Shown one piece after another: positions 1 through 5,400 of a DNA stretch of 8,295 nt. The notes below the pieces were generated by a model that saw only the letters and a program-made list of their open reading frames with translations, made no database searches and was not told the DNA's origin. The first letter of the stretch is position 1, and every line of letters begins with the position of its first letter. The position numbers and the translations under genes were made by a program. Origin of the DNA: Patescibacteria group bacterium (GTDB taxonomy: Bacteria > Patescibacteria > Paceibacteria > Paceibacterales > UBA10102); contig JANBVJ010000013.1 of NCBI GenBank assembly GCA_024239055.1, positions 1 through 8,295 on the forward strand, written 5' to 3'.

Positions 1-54
1 ATCAAGTTTTGTTTTCAAATTTTTATCCACTTGAATGGTTGTAATATTATCCAT
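1..54 (-). CDS. VapB-type antitoxin, N-terminal fragment cut by the window edge
   Basis: Only the first 18 residues are inside the window, MDNITTIQVDKNLKTKLD. The TTIQVDxxLKxKLD pattern is typical of the short N-terminal strand and first helix of small archaeal VapB-like antitoxins, which bind DNA as dimers and neutralise a PIN-domain toxin encoded just downstream. The partner toxin would lie beyond the left edge and cannot be seen. The start is supported by a TATA-like box centred about 25 nt upstream of the ATG, which implies a leaderless mRNA. The gene begins 37 nt after the stop of the 362-residue surface protein on the same strand but has its own promoter, so it is probably a separate transcription unit. 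Family assignment rests on 18 residues and is tentative. Confidence 0.6.
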   Translation of the reverse strand, partial: MDNITTIQVDKNLKTKLD

Positions 55-73
55 AGTAACCTATAGTAGACTA

Positions 74-83
74 TATTTATAAA
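74..83 (-). promoter_or_regulatory. Archaeal TATA box for the left-edge antitoxin
   Basis: On the minus strand this reads TTTATAAATA, preceded by the purine-rich GAAAAGA, which fits a BRE (TFB recognition element). The box centre is about 25 nt from the ATG at 54, so transcription should begin at or next to the start codon. No Shine-Dalgarno sequence is seen, which agrees with leaderless expression. Confidence 0.6.
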
Positions 84-91
84 TCTTTTCG

Positions 92-1180
92 TTAAACTGC
101 TCCAGCTGCTGCTTTCATTTTCTTTTTCTTTCTACTTCTTATTATCATCAAGATTAATATCAAAATCGCAATTATTAAAATTAAAATTATCAAGAAAAAG
201 ACAATCCTACTAAGAATATTTTTAGGAAGAGGCTCGATAACTTCAAAATGAGCGCTCGAAGGTGCAACCCCGTTTGTGTATATTAGCTCGAGACCAATGA
301 TATACTTTCCTAAAGGCAACATTCCTGTGTCAAAATCTCTCTTGAATTCTACCTTATCTTCAACGAGAAGGGTCTCGCTTTTTGTCAGATAAATCTTTCC
401 GGCATAATCTTTAATCTCATAGTTGAGGGTTATATCCAGTCTTTCTTTATCTCCAAGCGGGATTAAGGTGACCTGTGTTTTCAACTTCTGCCCTTGCGGA
501 ACTTTATAATCATCATTTAAAACAACAATATTTGAGTCAAACAAAAGCAATTTGGTTTTTACATTTAAAGCTACAGAGACTGTTTTTCCGCCAATAATTA
601 TTTTTCCTGTATAAATCCCAGCTTCACCAGGTGCTACAAAACGAACACTTAAATCTTTCGTCTCACCTGCTGCAAGAGCAAGAGAAGTTGTTTCAAGAAT
701 AACCATGTTATCCAGATCTTGCTGGCTGACACTTACAGTCAGTGTGCTGGTTCCTAAATTAGTGACCCTGATTACCTGACCAACAACTGTGTTTATGACC
801 ATGTTCAGATTTATTTCTGTTGGATTAACATTAATATTTACAGTAGGGGTAATTACTCCTGCACCAGCTCCAGGAGCAGGCGGAGTAACATCAGCCACAC
901 AACTACCAGCAGTACAGGTGAATCCAGAAGCACAGGAACCACAATCCAAAGTCAAACCACATCTCTCCACAGTGTTTCCACATTCAACACTAACATCAGA
1001 ACAAGTCTGAGGAACACAAAAAAAACAATCTTCTATATTTCCTCCAGGATTTATACATATCTGATTATCTCCCCCTGAATTCACAGATATTATATCAGCA
1101 GATGAGAAGGAAGAGAGGGATATCAGCAATACAATTAGAAGTACCACTCTAGATATAATTCCCTCTCTATGTTGCAACAT
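92..1180 (-). CDS. Secreted Cys-rich/Ig-like surface protein with C-terminal membrane anchor
   Basis: This 362-residue protein has no enzymatic motif that I recognise. A signal peptide spans about residues 1-28 (hydrophobic core 11-24, likely cleavage after SSA28). Residues 42-94 contain ten cysteines (42, 52, 55, 60, 67, 74, 80, 83, 89, 94), including a CGLTLDCGSC segment, and probably form a small disulfide-bonded module. A Pro/Gly/Ala linker lies near 99-112. Two beta-rich, Ig-like segments follow. The first (about 115-208) has the NLG, LAAGET and GIYTGKI patterns seen in archaeal COG1470-like or NEW3-like envelope proteins; the second covers about 211-316. A single hydrophobic helix (326-347) is followed by RSRKKKKMK, so the bulk should face outward with the basic tail in the cytoplasm. 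The start at 1180 is the only ATG placing the signal peptide at the terminus, and it lies about 25 nt from a TATA-like box. Role unknown; a structural or binding envelope protein is inferred. Confidence 0.85.
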   Translation of the reverse strand: MLQHREGIISRVVLLIVLLISLSSFSSADIISVNSGGDNQICINPGGNIEDCFFCVPQTCSDVSVECGNTVERCGLTLDCGSCASGFTCTAGSCVADVTPPAPGAGAGVITPTVNINVNPTEINLNMVINTVVGQVIRVTNLGTSTLTVSVSQQDLDNMVILETTSLALAAGETKDLSVRFVAPGEAGIYTGKIIIGGKTVSVALNVKTKLLLFDSNIVVLNDDYKVPQGQKLKTQVTLIPLGDKERLDITLNYEIKDYAGKIYLTKSETLLVEDKVEFKRDFDTGMLPLGKYIIGLELIYTNGVAPSSAHFEVIEPLPKNILSRIVFFLIILILIIAILILILMIIRSRKKKKMKAAAGAV

Positions 1181-1200
1181 GTTAGATAAAAAGGAATTGT

Positions 1201-1210
1201 ATTAATAAAG
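1201..1210 (-). promoter_or_regulatory. TATA-like box of the Ig-like surface protein gene
   Basis: The minus strand reads CTTTATTAAT here, 21-30 nt upstream of the ATG at 1180, so a transcript would be leaderless or nearly so. The match to the archaeal consensus is moderate, and the surrounding 1181-1261 spacer is AT-rich, so chance similarity is possible. The spacer holds nothing else recognisable. Confidence 0.4.
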
Positions 1211-1261
1211 TTAATTACAGTTTGACCCCTAAATAAGAATTGTCTCTGGAGCAAGATCCAT

Positions 1262-1624
1262 CTATTTCACAAATTCAACATTCTCCTTATCTTCAAATTT
1301 TTGATCTCCTGTCAAAAATTTTATATTGTTTTTCAGGGATAAAATATATCCCACACAATCTGTTAGAGATAAATCTTCTTTTCTATTATCAAACCTTAAT
1401 TTTACAGCCTTACTAATAGAATCTTTATCTATTTCAAGTATGTTAAAATTTAATTTTTTTGCCCAATAATCAGCTGTTTGTTTTCCCTGATTTCTCAAAA
1501 AAATATTATATAATTCTGCAAAATTAAGAATGCTTGTAGTTATTATATTGCTTTTATATTTATTATAATTTTCACTTCCTTCTATTAAGGATATAATTGC
1601 ATATGTATCATAGAAAAAGTCCAT
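1262..1624 (-). CDS. vapC: VapC-type PIN-domain toxin (ribonuclease)
   Basis: This 120-residue protein is the usual length for VapC. PIN domains bind divalent metal through a cluster of acidic residues and cleave RNA, commonly tRNA or rRNA in VapC toxins. The expected acidic set is visible: Asp6 in FFYDTYAII, Glu37 in NFAELYNI, Asp89 in LSLTDCVGY and Asp107 in FLTGDQKF. All look intact, so the protein is predicted to be active. I chose the ATG at 1624 because it lies one base after the stop of the upstream antitoxin and puts the first catalytic Asp at residue 6, as is normal. A longer reading frame beginning at 1663 would overlap the antitoxin and add 13 residues without family support. It is co-transcribed with the antitoxin. 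The RNA target cannot be told from sequence. Confidence 0.9.
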   Translation of the reverse strand: MDFFYDTYAIISLIEGSENYNKYKSNIITTSILNFAELYNIFLRNQGKQTADYWAKKLNFNILEIDKDSISKAVKLRFDNRKEDLSLTDCVGYILSLKNNIKFLTGDQKFEDKENVEFVK

Positions 1625-1625
1625 T

Positions 1626-1850
1626 TTACTCTGCTGGCTCAAAATCTTTATCTGTTTCGTCAAGTAAAACCTGGACAGGTTTCTTAAACTTCAACTTTCC
1701 AAATATATCTGCACCTGTTGTTTTTTTCCTGCTTAAAATATCTATTCTGATTTCCTGACCTTCTTGCAGTCTTTCTTCTTTAACAAGTTCTTTTGGTATA
1801 ATTACACCCAAAGAGCTCCCCCATCTCCTTGTTTTTGTTTCAATTTCCAT
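1626..1850 (-). CDS. vapB: VapB-type antitoxin, AbrB/MazE swapped-hairpin fold
   Basis: This 74-residue protein has an N-terminal AbrB/MazE DNA-binding hairpin: RRWGSSLGVIIPKELV (residues 8-23) followed by LQEGQEIRIDI (28-38). These proteins dimerise, bind their own promoter and block the cognate toxin with a flexible C-terminal tail. Here the tail, about residues 45-74, contains KLKFKKPVQ and an acidic end, DETDKDFEPAE, which probably wraps the PIN toxin. The stop is separated by a single base from the vapC ATG, the tight order expected of a toxin-antitoxin operon. The start is supported by a strong TATA box 22-29 nt upstream, giving a leaderless transcript. Autorepression through the palindromic AT-rich sequence that covers the TATA box is likely but inferred. 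Confidence 0.9.
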   Translation of the reverse strand: MEIETKTRRWGSSLGVIIPKELVKEERLQEGQEIRIDILSRKKTTGADIFGKLKFKKPVQVLLDETDKDFEPAE

Positions 1851-1856
1851 AATAAG

Positions 1857-1878
1857 TTATATAAATATAATTATATAA
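1857..1878. promoter_or_regulatory. Candidate vapB operator: paired TTATATAA palindromes
   Basis: Two exact copies of the self-complementary octamer TTATATAA lie at 1857-1864 and 1871-1878. A perfect 12-bp palindrome, ATATAATTATAT, sits between and overlapping them at 1865-1876. The array covers the vapB TATA box and extends toward the start site, as an autoregulatory site for a dimeric antitoxin would. Such AT-only symmetry can arise by chance in AT-rich DNA, so the operator role is inferred. Confidence 0.35.
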
Positions 1879-1879
1879 A
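1872..1879 (-). promoter_or_regulatory. TATA box of the vapBC operon
   Basis: The minus strand reads TTTATATA, a near-ideal archaeal TATA box, with AAAGG directly upstream as a possible BRE. It is centred about 25 nt from the vapB ATG at 1850, predicting a leaderless vapBC mRNA. Confidence 0.6.
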
Positions 1880-1916
1880 CCTTTCTGGTTTATATTCTCA
1901 ACACCACGAATAAGAA

Positions 1917-2420
1917 CTATTGAAACAAACTCATTATAGCTTTGAACAAGTTAAATGATGAGTCTTCAACCAGCTCTGAATCATTATTAACTTCCTCATC
2001 AATAGTCTTGCTATCATTTTCTGTGTTATTGTTCACAATAACACCATTTTCTTTAATTTCTTCTATTTGTTTTTTGATATCTTCGAGTTCTGTTTTAATC
2101 TGCTCGTTCTCTAATTTAAGTTGCGATATATTTGACTGTTGTTGCTCTGTTTTATTTTGTTGTTCACTTATTTTTTCTTCATGATCCTTCACAATTTCTT
2201 TCAAATAAAGAGCAACTTTGTCGTACTCTAACCCAACTACAGTTCCATTTATATCATAATTTACTATATTGTTAAGTTCTAATTCTTCAAATTCCTCGGC
2301 AATATAACCAATCTGTCTTTCTTTAGTTGTTTTATCTATAAACGAAACAGGTCTTGCATCAAGAATCTTATAATAATCTTCTTCTAAATCAGTGATATTT
2401 TCTTTAAATTTAGACGATGA
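1917..2420 (-). other. Peptidase_S74 intramolecular chaperone domain of the giant protein
   Basis: This codes for residues 1695-1861. In endosialidases, phage tail fibres and eukaryotic MYRF, this domain trimerises, folds the upstream stalk, then cleaves itself off immediately before a Ser, using a Lys five residues later. Here Ser1695 (codon 2418-2420) and Lys1700 (codon 2403-2405) occupy those places. They are followed by the conserved RPVSF and IGYIAEEFEEL segments and LEYDKVALYLKEIV, which leads into a heptad-like coiled coil (KISEQQNKTEQQ and onward). After the coil comes an Asn/Glu/Asp-rich tail ending in SSFNLFKAIMSLFQ, which is not typical of phage members. Cleavage is predicted, not shown. 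Confidence 0.75.
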
Positions 2421-5400
2421 ACTAAGACGGTATACTCCTCCATTAAACCATCTCATATAAACTCCGCTTGATGTCTCTCCTATACCTGTTAGATGAACAG
2501 TACTACTTGTTTTAAAAGTACCTGCAACCTCTAATTTAGCAGTAGGATTACTAGTTCCTATTCCTACTTCATTAGCCGCAGTAACAATCAAAGCATCACC
2601 ATCTACCGCAGAATTCACATTAATACTAAGATAATCATCAGCAGCATCTACAACATAAAAATTAGCATAAGTGATTATACCTGTTCCATCTGATTCCCTT
2701 ATTATAAATCCATGAGTTGGGCTCTTTGGTCTTAAACTGATATACTTGTTGGTTTCTGTTCCTACAGTAAGGTCAATAATAAACGCTCCTTGTGTACCTA
2801 TAAACATATCTACAATCTGGTTTGTTTCATCAGAACCTCTTAACCTAATACCATCGGTATTACTCCCCAAAGCTACATCTAATTTTACATCAGGCTCAGT
2901 CATTCCAATTCCAACCAGATTCAGACTAGCATCAACAAAAATAGTGCCTGCGTCAACTTGGAGATCACCATTATTATCATTTTGGAGGGCCATAAGCATA
3001 CCAGTATTTGTTATTATTTCATTCCCATCTATTCTCAATGTTCCACCAAATTCAGCAGCACCAGTTCCGGCGGTTCCAGTTGCATCTGTAGTTCGCTCAG
3101 CCTCAAGTAAACCATTAACTACTCCAATTCCAGTAATAGTAGTTGCAACAGCATTTAGTGTAATAGCGTTATCGGCATTTATCTGAACAAAATCATCACC
3201 GTCTATAGTAATTACTGCAGTAGTTCCATCAATATATGTTCCTGCATCTGCAAACTGAAGATTTACTCCAGAACCCCATGTCCAAACCCCAGGAACACTT
3301 TGTGCGTCTGAATCAAAAATCATTGCTTCTATCTCGTTCTCTAGGGTAGCATCCCCTTCGTTAAATTCAGATGCAGCAACACTATTTGCTGCAAGACTTG
3401 TTGCATCCAAAGCATTAGCTGCTACTTGCGCATCATCAATACAATCTGCTGTTACACTTAATGTGGTACCACTTCCTGTTAAGCAAGTTCCATCAACATC
3501 TGCTGCAGCAAAACTTAAGGCTGCTGTTCCTCCTCCACCAATACCAACTCCAGCATAAGCAGTGCTTAATGCATCACTTGTTAAATCAACTGCATTTGGA
3601 CCTATGTCATCATTACCTACACAATCTGTACATAATGTATCCCATTCAGCTATTGTATCTAGGGGATCGTTGCCTGCGTGATATATTGTGCTTCCAGCGA
3701 TTGTTCCAGAAGCACCACTAACAGTCAAGGTTCCGTCAAACTGAAGATTTCCAGAAGCATCTAACACCATTCTATCTGTACCACGATAAAATCTCAACTC
3801 AGTAGAACTTCCAGGAATATACGTAATCCAGTCTGCGTTTGCAGTGCCTGTTTTTAATTGTAAAGCTGCTTGGCTAGCAGCACCAGTAGTCTCAACTTTC
3901 AAATAATTCTGCCCTGATGTATTTGTATGTAATAATGCTGCAGGACTCCCCGTCCCGATTCCCACATCACCAGCCTCAGTAAAAGTAACGGCGGCTGTTC
4001 CAGCTAGAGGCCTGAATGCCAAATCCCCATCAGTTTCTCCATTTATCCAGTATTTATTAGTCCCCGCCTGACTAAAACGAATATAATTCCCAAAAGAAGC
4101 CCCACCAGAATCTATATACAAACTTGCATGACTATCAGTGCCATTAATTCTCAAACCATTATCTCCTGAAAATTCAACTTGAAGTTTGTTAGAAGGACTA
4201 CTCGTCCCAATTCCTACATTTCCAGAAGTATCTATAGTCATTCTTCTTGTACCACCTGTTTCAAATCCAAGGTCTCTATATGTTCCTGTTCCACCCTTAC
4301 CTACTGTTAAAATAGCATCACCTGCATAAGGAAACCTTAACTGGAAAGTTTCAAAATTTGTAGTATCAGCCCCATAATTTGTAGAAAATAATTGTAAAAA
4401 AGAACCTGAATTACCACTAGCAAACATACGTATAGTACCAGCTTTATTTGCATTTGTTGGAGTATATCCAAGAATATCTGTGGTTTGTTCATAAAATTTT
4501 AAATGATTACTACCAATACTCAATATATCCACATCTGCCTGACCATTAACTTCAAGTGGGTATCCAGGACTACTCGTCCCGATTCCTACGTTTCCTTGAT
4601 TAAATACAACATCCCTTGTACCAGTATTAGATTTAAATACCAAATCTCCTGTTGAATCGTCATATTCAATCCATTGAAAATCAGTGCCATCTATTCCAAA
4701 AGTTAGATTTACTTGTCCACTTGTAGAGGCAGTTAATTTAGCGCTTCCTACAATTTCTAATACTTCATCAGGACTACTCGTTCCAATTCCAACTCTTCCA
4801 CTTTCATCAACTATGAACAAATCACCAGCACCTTGAGAATCTGAGCTAACCATAAATCCTCCTTGTGTTGTGCCGTTTATTACTTCTAAAGTGGAGTTTG
4901 GTCCTGTTGTCCCAATTCCTACATTTCCTCCAGCTTCTATCCTCATTTTCTCTACATTATTCGTTCCAAATAACATATCTAGATTTTCATATTGCCATAT
5001 TTGAGCCGTTTCATCAGCACCAATACCTATTATAAATCCATCTGTAGCACCTTCTCCTGTTCCTGTATTTGTAATCTTTAAGAAATTTGCTGCAGAGCTT
5101 CCTTCGTGAATATGAAGTGTTGTATCAGGACTAGTCATCCCAATTCCTACTTGACCTGAAACAATTAAATTTCCATCAGCTGGAGCAGTGCAATCAAAAT
5201 CATCAATACATACCCCCCCATCCCTCACCAGAAGATCAACATTATCACCCGTGTCTCCTAAAAGCACCCTATCATCTTGAGGATCGAAAACAATAGCACC
5301 AGCAGGTCGTAGGAATAAAGAGTTTGTGCCTGTTATCTCTTGACTGATTCCGGAAGTAAGTGTCAATGTTCTATCAGGAGTATAGCCATCTGCATTGATC

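Noticed and set aside
789..1010. Plus-strand open frame opposite the Ig-like protein
   Set aside because: Antisense of a well-supported coding region with no promoter or recognisable domain.
1229..1261. Ten-codon frame MDLAPETILI directly after the vapC stop
   Set aside because: Too short, no Shine-Dalgarno sequence or own promoter, and no recognisable similarity; best treated as spacer.
1625..1663. vapC start at 1663 overlapping the antitoxin
   Set aside because: It adds 13 residues before the usual PIN-domain start; the ATG at 1624, one base after the vapB stop, fits family length and operon spacing.
1954..1978. ATGATGA followed by CTGA, resembling C and D' boxes of an archaeal C/D sRNA
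   Set aside because: It lies inside the fibre coding sequence, no matching C' and D boxes follow at proper spacing, and no terminal stem is seen.
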